A DNA stretch of 64,000 nt from NCBI GenBank assembly GCA_018136815.1, contig CM030933.1, positions 5,410,282 to 5,474,281 of the forward strand, written 5' to 3'. Shown here piece after piece: positions 29,622-38,193 of the stretch; the stretch's first letter is position 1, and each line of letters opens with the position of its first letter. The DNA is from Isochrysis galbana. Lineage: Eukaryota > Haptophyta > Isochrysidales > Isochrysidaceae. Both the position numbers and the translations under genes were made by a program. The notes below the pieces were generated by a model. It was given only the letters and a program-made list of their open reading frames with translations, was not told the origin of the DNA and searched no databases.

Positions 29622-30012
29622 AAGTGGCTAGATTTGCTCGTTTCTTGGTATGCCGTACGAGGAACGCAAGAAGATGTGAATTGGTCTTAGGCGTTTGCCA
29701 ATGAACGAGCTCCCGTTTCTCTATGAAGTCCGCCAAAATGTGCATTTGTGTTTTTCACCTTATTCGCGTTCAAGTGCAAGTGCGGTTACATCTATCTATG
29801 AGATGGATCTGATCATGGTTATGGTGTCATTGCAACTAGGACTACTATCTTTAATAGGACAGGTGTGTCCCCTCCCTGAAGAGTATTCACTCGATGGCGT
29901 GACAGGTCGTTTGCCTTCATTTGGTACCCCTCGTTTCCAAATACGCGATGCACCGGTACCAAAAAAATCTTCTAGTATTTGAGCAAAGGCACCCACCTCA
30001 CAGTGCTCAACC

Positions 30013-31273
30013 ATGTCTACAAATGGAATGGTGGCTGATGATGTAATACGCAAGCGATTGCAATGGATCATAAGTAAGATGGACGAGAACTTTAAAAAAT
30101 TCATCACACCTCTCTTTCCGCCATATGGCACTTATAAATCTGCCATGCAGGTTATGGCGGAAGCATTGGACAGCATCAGTCCGCCGCCGCCGGTTGGGGT
30201 CAACCCGGGGGGGAGCAACAACTCCCTGAGGAGGCTGCTTGAGTCGAACCCAAATTTGTGGACGTACACTTTCGAATGTAAGTACAACACGCTCCCAGCC
30301 TTCTGGAAGCAAGCACTCGAAAACTTTAGACGGATTAGGCTACGCAGGGAAACTAACACGCGGGAAGACCATCTATTAGTAACGGCGAGAATCGGTTTCT
30401 TTCAAAGGCTTAAGAGGCAACGGGAGAAGAGGGGGCTACACGCCCCGAGCAATAAACATTTAAAAAAGATAATAAGCTCTCTTTACACGGTGGATAAAGA
30501 CTTCAACCTCGAAACGTCGGAGAACCTCTCGCAGGCGGCGAGAGAATTGGATATACGACACATCACTTAAGATGGATAGAAGTTTTACTAGCAGGAAAAT
30601 TGGCAGAGATCAAAGCAGGATCACACGGACTCTAAGGAAGGTATCCCGACCAAAGTAAAAACACAAGAGAAGCCACAGTCTCCCGCCCCCTTCTCTCCGG
30701 CTCCTGGCCGAAGCAGCGCGCACGGCCTCCCCGGAACCGGCTTCTCCGCTAAAGAGGGAACTGGGGAAGGGGAAGGGGGTCGATAAGGGTTAGGGTTGGG
30801 TAGTAGGGAGGGTCACTAGCACGCTGCCTCACGCCGCACATGTAGCGGGGATTTTCAAGAAGATTTTTTTTTACACTTTCGAATGTAAGTCCTTATTCAG
30901 TTCATTCGATTTCAAGCACAATACGAACATTAAAGACACCTTACATGCCATTTGCGAGGCTGATAAATCATTCACACTGGTTTATATGATACACACTCTC
31001 TTGAGCAATAAATTCACTGTGAAAACAATCATCAATATGAGTCGTGATGATCTGTTTCGTACAATGAAAACTTATGTCAATTCGGAATTAACTCCCCACC
31101 TCCAAGAATTGCTAAAAGGTGTCGATTCGGGTTCAGCTCCCCACGTAAAGATTGAAAACAAAAGGCCGCTTATCGGTTCGGGTTCAGCTCCCGTAAAGAT
31201 TGAACCCACAAGGCCCAGCAACATCAAATACAAAAAAGCTCGGTCCCAGGACACCGGGTCGAGCTCACCATGA
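30013..31273 (+). pseudogene. Repeat-encoded ORF (unknown family), split by an insertion
   Basis: Starts MSTNGMVADDVIRKRLQWII and shares most residues with the intact 195-codon ORF at 43328-43915 up to TYTFECK (30283). The second half (SLFSSFDFKHNTNIKDTL...) resumes at 30890 and ends at 31273 after a tail containing two GSGSAP-VKIE repeats. Removing the insertion and one target copy would restore a continuous frame. Conservation of frame and residues between copies suggests that the ORF was functional until recently. The protein is helical, with no motif I recognise. It could be a structural or accessory protein of a DNA transposon. Confidence 0.6.
30284..30871 (+). mobile_element. 588-bp insertion with 19-bp target duplication, probably a 5'-truncated retroelement
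   Basis: The 19-bp sequence tacactttcgaatgtaagt flanks the insertion exactly (30265-30283 and 30872-30890). It occurs once at the uninterrupted site of the other copy (about 43648-43666, inverted). The insert has an open frame continuing to 30570 (YNTLPAFWKQALENFRRIRL... ending LDIRHIT), a ~300-bp non-coding part with gggttagggttggg, and a terminal run of nine T. One-sided truncation, a C-terminal ORF and a homopolymer end fit a non-LTR retroelement. The reverse-transcriptase core is not present, so the class is inferred. Confidence 0.75.
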
Positions 31274-31480
31274 GTGCGCTCCTGCCGAGCGAGTCCACCG
31301 CGGCAAGGGGGGCGTACATCTCATGCGAGAGCGTCTCCACGGGGTGCTCCTCAAGCAGCGCCATCACGCGCGCGATTGGTATCCCCGCTGACAGGCGATG
31401 CATGGTTACTAACTAGTGCGTGCCCGCGTGCCCCCCCCCTCGATGAAAAGAAAGCGCGCACTTCCAGCGGCCTCCTCGTC

Positions 31481-32354
31481 TAGGCCCAGGCCAGAATATT
31501 TAAAGATTTTTCTACATATTTGGGCAGATTTTTGGCCTTACAATCTGCGACATATTTGGGTGCCCAAATTGCCCTCCCCCAACATATTTACGGTTATAGA
31601 CCATCTGTACTACATATTTGGGCACATATTTCATGCTATTCAGCTATTTATATTCATATTGCATATTGCACTCTGCCACGCAAGTGATTTTGGCGCGAGG
31701 CATCTCTTGTGGCGCGAGACGCGGCGGAGGCGCGAGGCGCGCAGCGTAGCAGTGCAAAGCAAGCCGACAACTGGAGACCTATAAAAGAACGCTTTTTAAG
31801 TGAATATTTCGGACGATCAATCAAGCGATCAACCCGGTGTCGTGCTCGCTCTCCGCTCTCTCACTCCTCACTCCCCGCCCTCCCCCTCTTTCTCTACTCA
31901 CGAACCACATGGCCATGAACGGCGAGTGCACCGAGCGCAACGACAACGATCCCATCGCCATCGCGCGCTTCGACGCAAGCAACGAGTGCGAGTCCTCAGT
32001 GCCCTCAGTCAGAGCTCGACGACTACGCCGACGACTACGCCGACGACTTCAAGGTTGGCGACAAGATCGTGCACACACACTTGGGCTCAGGCGTCATCTT
32101 CGCCCTCGGCGCCGGCACCCTTTTCGGCGAGCTTTACGCATGCATTGATTGCACACTCTGCCCCTAGACCCTCTCCTAGGTTATTGATTGGTATTTTGTA
32201 TTTTGTGTTTGCAAGTTTTTTTATCAACATATCTACATATTTGCCGCATATTTGGGCACCTATTTGGATGCCTTGCTACAGATCTCTACATATTTTCTAC
32301 ATATAAATGCTACATATTTGGGTTGGCCAAACTACATATTCTGGCCTGGGCCTA
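31481..32354. mobile_element. 874-bp foldback element with 8-bp target duplication (hAT-like)
   Basis: The ends taggcccaggccagaatat (31481-31499) and atattctggcctgggccta (32336-32354) are exact reverse complements. They are flanked by tcctcgtc at 31473-31480 and 32355-32362. An 8-bp duplication and TAGG-type ends fit a hAT-type non-autonomous element. Both flanks of the interior are rich in acatatttgggca words in opposite orientation, so the inverted-repeat zones are longer but diverged. The middle carries a small protein-like frame (31909-32167). Confidence 0.88.
31909..32167 (+). pseudogene. Small frameshifted ORF inside the 874-bp element
   Basis: An ATG frame (MAMNGECTERNDNDPIAIAR...) passes by one frameshift near 32000 into SELDDYADDYADDFKVGDKI, followed by VHTHLGSGVIFALGAGTLFG and a stop at 32165-32167. 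The second half resembles the small beta-barrel opening of CarD/Tudor-like modules (F-x-VGDK-x-VH...G-x-G). That resemblance is weak. It is probably a captured host sequence. Confidence 0.35.
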
Positions 32355-32639
32355 TCCTCGTCACGCATGACGTGGCCGCCGCGCAGCCGCGTGGTCGCCG
32401 GCGGGCCTTTGCAGAACCACTGCTTCTCACACTTGTCTTGAAAGGATCGTCTTCAATGAGTGCATTGGATGTATACCGCATACCGCACTCCTCGTGTGTC
32501 AGCTTGAACTTCTTTTCGATGTCGTAAAAGAAAGCTCCTCCCCCCGAAGACAACCCGGTAGTCTTTAATTTAAGACTACGGGTTTGCGCAACCGTGCGAC
32601 CTACCCTTGACCCCCCACCCTGCTCGCGGGAGCTCTAGG

Positions 32640-32990
32640 CTCTGCATGGCCACCATCTCCAGGCCATTCTTCGGCCGATCGCGCGCGATCGGACGTCGCG
32701 GAAGCTCCGCGTTTCTAATAGTGATGCGCCCCACATTCACCATTCTGATTCCCTTCCGTGAGCTCCCGCCTCAATCTCCCAAAATAGACCGCCACGCGCG
32801 GGGGAAGGGAGGGGGGAGAGGGGGGTCACTCACCGACGCCATTGCCCTTCGTGGGGCGGGAGGGGGTCGTTCGGAGGGGGGAGGGAGTTGCCGGGGCAGG
32901 TAGGGGGGAACCCTGAGGAATCCTTGGACACCCAGGGGAGGTGGAAAATAGTGGTTATAATGAGTGAGTGACCGGGCTAGCTAGTTGGGT
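32640..32990 (-). repeat. Dispersed repeat, inverted relative to 10600-10930
   Basis: Shares ttggacacccagggg, gtcactcaccgacgccat, ctcccaaaatagacc and ggccgatcgcgcg blocks in reverse order with 10600-10930. Identity is moderate, with poly-G/C length differences. Confidence 0.7.
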
Positions 32991-33072
32991 GTATTGGGAA
33001 CTTTCTCCCGAAAAAAATCCTTAAATTTCCTCAATTCTGAGATGGTCATTTTTTCACCCCTTATAAGAAACA

Positions 33073-33470
33073 CTGTTTGACCGCCCTACTGATGACGACG
33101 CGCATGCGGCAGGCCTCCAGCTGCCCTCTGCCGGCCCCCGGAGGCTCCTGGAGGCCAGCTCAGGGGGCAAAGGAGGCTGGGGCTGGGCCCTGCCCTCCCC
33201 TGCCGCCTCTCCCTCGCTGGCGCTCCTGAGCCTCTGGGCCCCCCACGCTGCACGCTGCACCTGTCTGCCTGTCGACCAGCAGGGGAGGGGGGGTTGGAGC
33301 GATGGGCTGGCCACGATGGGCCAGGACGAGCGAACCAGGCGAGCCTTTGGGGAAGAGAGTGGGTCAGCAGGGCAGTCCCTTCCTGGCAAGCCATCAGGCA
33401 TGCCAGGAGGATGGGTGGTTCCTCCTCCACGGCAGGATCCATTATGGGCGAACCAAGTAAAAACTTAGTT
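33073..33470 (-). repeat. Dispersed GC-rich repeat (inverted copy of 42350-42760), next to a TAGGG-type end
   Basis: The stretch 33094-33470 matches 42350-42760 as reverse complement at roughly 85% by eye, including gtcgacaggcagacaggtgca and gctggcctccaggagcctcc. Directly left of it, 33073-33088 is ctgtttgaccgcccta, the same terminus as at 8679-8694. Confidence 0.75.
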
Positions 33471-33815
33471 GCAATCAGCAACAATCACCACAAATGCTTC
33501 CTCGCTTTGCTGGCAGCGGGGGCGTCGCTCGAGCCGACGGTCAGCGTGATGGGGCTCATGGTTGCGTGCGAAAATGACAACACGGAGGTCACCCTCGCTC
33601 TCATCTAGTCGGGAGTTGCGCTCGGGGACGGGTTGGCGTCGGCCTGCCTGCAGGGCGGCGAGGCTTGCTTCCGCGTGCTGCTCGACGCGAATGCGCCACT
33701 CGACCACCGCACGGAAGACGGCTCCACCGCCTTGATGTTGGCGTGCGAGCATTCCCCCCCACTTCGCCTTGGAGCCGATCGCGCGCGGGGCGGAGCTCGA
33801 CGCCCAAGATGGTAG
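33440..33815 (+). pseudogene. Ankyrin-repeat gene remnant
   Basis: One frame gives CFLALLAAGASLEP..., then an in-frame TAG at 33606-33608. It continues SGVALGDGLASACLQGGEACFRVLLDANAPLDHRTEDGSTALMLACEH and shifts frame at a C-run near 33763 to give ARGAELDAQDG. These are recognisable ankyrin-repeat signatures (ALMLAC, DGSTAL, GAELDAQDG). The stop and frameshift argue for a dead fragment. It abuts the GC-rich dispersed repeat on the left and CT-rich simple sequence on the right. Confidence 0.6.
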
Positions 33816-33959
33816 CCCCCCCCCCTTCCCTTTCCCCCCCCCCTTCCCCCCCGCTGTGGTCCTCCGCCGCGCAGCGCTGCGGGGGGGGGGAAAGCGCCGG
33901 CCGACGAGCAGCGGATTTCGGCACACAGCGCCCCTTTCATCAGCAGACTGCCCAGCGCC

Positions 33960-34272
33960 TTCTCGCTCTCTCTCGCTCTCTCTCCTCTCCCCCTTCTTCA
34001 CTTTCCTGTCCCTCTCTCCCCGCTTCTCCTCCTCTTCTCTCCTCCTCATCCTGTTCCTCATCTCTCTGAAATGTACTCTACTCTTCTCTAAAGAGAAGGA
34101 CGGGGGAGGGAGACCAGACCAAAACCGGAAGAGAACTCTTCCTACTCTCTCCTTTCATCAAGAAGTGGCAAAACCGTCCGTCCGTCCTCCGCTCGACTTC
34201 TCTTTCTCCCCGCCACCGCACACTTGTCTTCCGGGGGGGGGGGCTTCTTTTTCTTCCTTTAGGGAGACCAAT

Positions 34273-34342
<70 letters not shown>

Positions 34343-34500
34343 CTCAGTCTCTCCTCTCTCTCTCTACTCTCTCTCTCAATCTCTTTCTCTCTTCTCTCTC
34401 TCTCTCTTCTCTCTCTCTTCCCCCCCCCCCCCTCGGTCGCTCCTTCCCTCCCTCCCTCTCCCCCTCCCCCGCTTCCCTCGCTCGCCCTCTACGTCCCCCA
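33960..34500. repeat. CT-rich tract including a long (CT)n microsatellite
   Basis: Almost continuous CT/TCTC from 33960, with an uninterrupted dinucleotide run near 34276-34325 and further runs to 34420. It is probably promoter/5' UTR for the gene starting at 34507. Frames through it are Ser/Leu or Arg/Glu artefacts. Confidence 0.85.
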
Positions 34501-34506
34501 CTCAAC

Positions 34507-35181
34507 ATGCTAGCTCCTCTCTGGCTCTGCGGCCTCGCGCTCGTCCCCTCTCCCCTCGCCCCGCGCCTGCTCCCCAGCCAGCCTCCACTGTCGCCGCCAC
34601 TGCTCGCAAGCGCGCCGCCACCTGAACACCCCTCCCACCCGCTCGACTGGAAGCTGCTCCTCGTCGCCTTGCCGCTCGCCGCGTGCGCTGGCATGTCCGT
34701 CGCAATTCCCGCCTCTCTCGCCATCGGCGCAGCCGGACATCCACATGCCGAGCCCACTGCGGACATGCTTCCGTCAGCAATCATTCTCGTCTCGCTGCTC
34801 GTCAGCCTTGCCCTCGCCGAGGACGCTGGACTGCTCGTTGGGCGCTCCTGGATCACGCCACACAAGCAGCATAGTGTTCAGCATCCGGGTTTCATGATGC
34901 AGCCGGCTTGGGATGGCGGAGATCAAGCTTGTATCATGATCGCCGAGACCCATGGTCCAGAGGGGTATGCGTGTGCTCTCCTTGCAATTGCTGAGTGTCT
35001 CTGCTCTGAGGCCACTGCCATCATAACCCTTCCTGCCCTTACCTACCCTTTGTGGTTGCCCGTGCGCAGGTTCACATGGTACTCTTGCAGCACCCCATCT
35101 ACTGACCCAAATATGACCTGCGAAAAGGACACCGGCTTTGATGTCAATGAGTGGATCTGCCGCGTACCAAATCACCCATGA
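34507..35181 (+). CDS. Putative secreted or membrane protein, unknown family
   Basis: Starts at the ATG after the CT tract (MLAPLWLCGLALVPSPLAPR, a possible signal peptide). It contains two hydrophobic segments (LLLVALPLAACAGMSVAIPA and AIILVSLLVSLALA) and ends in a polar Cys-containing tail (FTWYSCSTPS..., WICRVPNHP). A candidate intron 34965-35069 (gtatgc...gcgcag, 105 bp) is a multiple of three with no in-frame stop, so the frame is open either way. Removing it joins THGPEG to FTWYSC. The 3' end may be in a further exon, since a donor-like gtacca occurs at 35165. No family was recognised. Confidence 0.4.
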   Translation: MLAPLWLCGLALVPSPLAPRLLPSQPPLSPPLLASAPPPEHPSHPLDWKLLLVALPLAACAGMSVAIPASLAIGAAGHPHAEPTADMLPSAIILVSLLVSLALAEDAGLLVGRSWITPHKQHSVQHPGFMMQPAWDGGDQACIMIAETHGPEGYACALLAIAECLCSEATAIITLPALTYPLWLPVRRFTWYSCSTPSTDPNMTCEKDTGFDVNEWICRVPNHP

Positions 35182-35479
35182 GATTTTTCAGCACATGTTG
35201 AAGACTTTTCTCCATCGCATACTCACGATTCACGCATGGGTAGGTTCTTTGTGTTGCACGCCATATCAATCGCATGCCAGCATGGGAAGTACCTCAACGT
35301 CGCCGTCTCGGCAGCGGGCTCAAGTGGCGAGATGCTCCATTTGTTCAACAAAGCACACAGATCACTTTCATTGTGAGAGTAATGGCGTCGTTGCAAGAAT
35401 ATCGTCAGCTTCTTGGCGAGCGCCACAACCTTGGAGTTCAACATGCTCCGGAACAGCTTGGTAGCAGCCGGCCAAGAAT

Positions 35480-35570
35480 GGGCGGGAGATGGGTTGTTGT
35501 GATGCGACGCATAGTAGATCGTCTAGGCGAGAGATGGGTTGTGGTGATGCGACGCATAGTAGATCGTCCA
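35480..35570 (+). repeat. 44-bp tandem duplication
   Basis: gagatgggttgttgtgatgcgacgcatagtagatcgtc is followed at once by a second copy differing by one base. It is non-coding and lies between converging genes. Confidence 0.8.
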
Positions 35571-35639
35571 ACAAGCTACAAACACGCTCCAGCAGCAAAC
35601 TAGCCCGGTCATTCGCACTCATTGCTAACCCGCCTACTT

Positions 35640-35720
35640 CCCGTGTCGTGATAGTACCGGACTAGTGGAAGTAGTGATACGAACGCTCAGTTATTTTTTT
35701 ATTATGCGATACCGTTATAT
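35640..35720 (+). repeat. Short dispersed repeat (partner at 15040-15135)
   Basis: gtaccggactagtggaa...gctcagttatttttttatt matches the block upstream of the SWEET gene. Confidence 0.6.
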
Positions 35721-35843
35721 CGACCTCTATTCCAAAGCTGAAACTGAGGCAGATGCTACTTGTGGTCGGCGCATGCTGTGTTGAAAACATTGACATAAGA
35801 AAAAAACAGCCCTGGGACGAGCTCTTCCAACATCGCTCAATGG

Positions 35844-36878
35844 TCACCTCAATACCTTAGCGCAACGATCCATCCCCCGTAGTCCATCGCGTCTGCTCAT
35901 AAAGTGCGCATTAAGCACCTGCACTGGCGGCAGGGCTCCGGATGTGTATTGCAGTTCGGCAGTGTTTCCATGGAGATCTGGGTTAAAGTATACAGCAAAT
36001 TCAGACAACGCCGAGGCAGGTTTAGCCAAAAAATTACTGCACGAGAGGAGCAATGACTCCACGAGTGCATCTTCGCCCTTCTTGTAGTGATCGGTTACAT
36101 TTGGGTCTGCAAAGGCATTACGGCGAGTTCGTAGAGCATTATAGTGTACAAGGCGGTCTGAACTAATACGGTCCGCCTTCATCTGCTGCAGGAAGACAGG
36201 TGAATCTGTCGCCAAGTATATCAAGGCGTCGGGGTGTCGATCAAGATACTGTGATATGAGGGCAGAGTACTCTGACGGCTGAATAATTCTTCCAGCGATG
36301 GCATTGAGCTTATCGGTCCCGCGCATGTGTATTCCTAACAACGGCTTGGACACTCCCTGCGCGAGGATGCGCTCCCTGTAAAATGCACGCGTCCGTTCGA
36401 GCACATGGGGCTTAATGGAGACGTGGCGCGCCAACGCCGCATCCGCTCGTGCTCGCATCATGCTGTGCCACCGGTCGTCATAGTGCCATGTTGGAGAGCG
36501 GAGGTACGAGTACATGCCGTGCGGATACGAGAAGATGGACGAATTTACGCAGTGGTGAAGGGCATAAAGCTGCTTGAAGTCGAGCTGGAAGGCGTGGGCA
36601 GAGCGCACCCATGCGGGCGGCGCTGTCGGCTCGAAAAAATACTCCCACACGTTGGGCCCGCTCATGCGGTCGAAGTACTTGTTGCGCTGGCCATCAGCGC
36701 ACCATTCGCCCATTTGCACGTACGAGGCCACGCGCCACTCGTCCGCCCAGATCATCTGGTTGAGCGCGTACAGGAGGAGTGCGAAGAAGCCTGCGCCGCC
36801 GTCCTTGGCCACCACGCGAAGAAGCGTCGCGCCCGCCGGAGGCCCTGCAAGCAGCGAGTCGGCGTGGCACGGCCTCAT
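35844..36878 (-). CDS. Fucosyltransferase-like glycosyltransferase (GT-B, O-FucT/FUT8-like)
   Basis: 344 residues from the ATG at 36878. The N-terminal RVVAKDGGAGFFALLLYALN has the glycine-rich nucleotide-sugar loop opening of this family. LLGIHMRGTDK (181-190) is the hallmark GDP-fucose-binding HxRxTD motif. It is followed by YSALISQYLDRHPDALIYLATDSPVF and, near the C-terminus, GEDALVESLLLSCSNFLAKPASALSEFA, the conserved acidic/Ser helix. These enzymes move fucose from GDP-fucose to N-glycans, protein Ser/Thr or polysaccharide in the ER/Golgi. The acceptor is not predictable from sequence. No signal anchor is visible, so an upstream exon may be missing. The frame also opens to a GTG at 36896. 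Confidence 0.82.
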   Translation of the reverse strand: MRPCHADSLLAGPPAGATLLRVVAKDGGAGFFALLLYALNQMIWADEWRVASYVQMGEWCADGQRNKYFDRMSGPNVWEYFFEPTAPPAWVRSAHAFQLDFKQLYALHHCVNSSIFSYPHGMYSYLRSPTWHYDDRWHSMMRARADAALARHVSIKPHVLERTRAFYRERILAQGVSKPLLGIHMRGTDKLNAIAGRIIQPSEYSALISQYLDRHPDALIYLATDSPVFLQQMKADRISSDRLVHYNALRTRRNAFADPNVTDHYKKGEDALVESLLLSCSNFLAKPASALSEFAVYFNPDLHGNTAELQYTSGALPPVQVLNAHFMSRRDGLRGMDRCAKVLR

Positions 36879-37015
36879 CTGCCTCGCGCCACCCACCGCG
36901 CCGCCGCCCAGCTTGAGCCGGCCCCAGCGAACCCCCTCTCCCTCCCCTCCCCCGCCGACGAGCGAGCACCACTGCGCGCGCCAGCGAGGCCTCCTCCGAC
37001 CGCCACTTGTTTAAC

Positions 37016-37120
37016 TCCTTACCGCCGGCCCGCAGCGCCAATTTTGGCGCTTCGGATTGGATCTTTTGCGAGGAGGAACTGCGTGTAAGAGACAAGTGAG
37101 AGGGCACGAGCGAACAGAAG
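37016..37120 (+). repeat. Short repeat, inverted relative to 55130-55215
   Basis: ccgcagcgccaattttggcgcttcggatt and the following gtgtaagagacaag match the reverse complement at 55140-55210. The neighbouring ORFs on the respective strands (37197 onward and 55138 downward) also share a short SSDDxxxCALL-like motif. Two related, degraded units in opposite orientation are therefore likely. Confidence 0.6.
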
Positions 37121-37196
37121 GTGGAACATATTTTCTGGGTGTGTCGCCACCTCCCCCCCCCCCCCCCCCCCCCCGGCGCGCGCCGCGGGACAGCGA

Positions 37197-37821
37197 TGCC
37201 CCTCGGTGTCGGTGTCCCTGGCATGATGGAGGAGGAGGAGGAGATGCCAGTGGACCCGGACGACGTGGATCGTCAACGTCTTCCCTCGGACGACAAGGCA
37301 GACTGCGCGCTCTTGTTCGTGGAGGAGGAGGACGACGACGACGAGCTGGCTGGCAGCGACGGGTGCGACTATGGCGCGGAGGGCGACAGCGGTGACGAGG
37401 GAGGAGGGCAGATGGTGGTGAGCGAGGCCGATGAGGAAGACGTGGAAGATGAGGCGGAGGTAGGGAACACCCCTGCCACAACTAACCTCCCACCTGCAGA
37501 GGAGGCGGACGACATGATCAAGGCCACGGTGATGCAGATGGAGAACTTGCAGGACGCGGACGTGGGGAAGCTGAAGAAGCCAGAGCTGCAGGCTTTTCCC
37601 TCATGCCACGCGCGGAAAGGTCGAGTGGGAGTGGGACCTGAGACCTGAGGCGGCCTGCCGCCAATGATGACGCCACTCGAGACGCCAACCAACAGCTGCT
37701 CACAAATGCTGAGCGCTTGAAGTTGGCATCATGGATCCTCACGCGCGCTGACGCCCATGATCCCCAGTCTCGGCATCAGATTTTTGTCAAGGTCCGCGAG
37801 ATGCTCACGGAGAGGCATTGA
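37197..37821 (+). pseudogene. Acidic protein, frameshifted, probably transposon-derived
   Basis: From ATG 37197 the frame has a strongly acidic domain (MEEEEEMPVDPDD, CALLFVEEEDDDDELAG). It then has MIKATVMQMENLQDADVGKLKKPELQAF and stops at 37648. Protein-like sequence resumes in another frame at about 37642 (RPAANDDATRDANQQLL, then NAERLKLASWILTRADAH) and ends at 37821, so at least one frameshift or an unrecognised intron intervenes. The related but shorter sequence on the minus strand at 54.9-55.1 kb suggests a repeated element. No domain was recognised with confidence. Confidence 0.35.
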
Positions 37822-37842
37822 GGCACCGCTTCAACCGCCCCT

Positions 37843-37965
37843 AGTCGTGTACGGGGGGAGCCGCCTGATGGCGGGGGGGGGATGGGTCCGGGGAGTGGGG
37901 GTGTAGAAAGTTTCCTGCATTAAAGTAGTGGGTCCACGGCCGCATGTGCGGTAAGAATATTATGA
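37843..37965 (+). repeat. Dispersed repeat (same-orientation partner at 42963-43095)
   Basis: cctagtcgtgtacggggggagccgcc, gagtgggggtgtagaaagt and tgcggtaagaatatta blocks are shared with 42963-43095, in the same order and with similar spacing. Confidence 0.75.
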
Positions 37966-38193
37966 GGTTTCAACGTTTCAACAACCGTCGACCCTCCGTC
38001 TCCACCTATTGTCTCCTCCCAGCTCATCTCGCTCGTCGCACTGGAGCATCGACTATTTTTATAACCACGAATGCACACGCACGACCGAGATGCTGCTGCA
38101 GGGTCTCGGGAGTCATGGCCATGCCCACGATCACAGCCGCAGTCGAGATGTCAAGATCACTTAGTAGTAAAACCACTTTCACGGCCACAGTCG

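Larger units (their letters stand above)
29905..31455 (+). repeat. Interspersed repeat family carrying a conserved ORF, copy 1
   Basis: From cgtttgccttcatttggtacc through the ORF to ctcgatgaaaagaaagcgcg, this matches the reverse complement of about 43180-44030, including ~100 bp upstream of the start codon and ~150 bp after the stop. This copy is interrupted by a 588-bp insertion (30284-30871). Downstream it contains an extra ~80-bp segment absent from the other copy. Confidence 0.8.

Noticed and set aside
30750-30830. gggttagggttggg as a telomere or interstitial telomeric array
   Set aside because: Only about two degenerate units, located inside the 588-bp insertion. Too short to mean more than composition.
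33769-34506. Upstream extension of the 34507 gene to a 470-residue protein
   Set aside because: The added residues are poly-Ser/Leu from the CT microsatellite, and the first sensible ATG after it is 34507.
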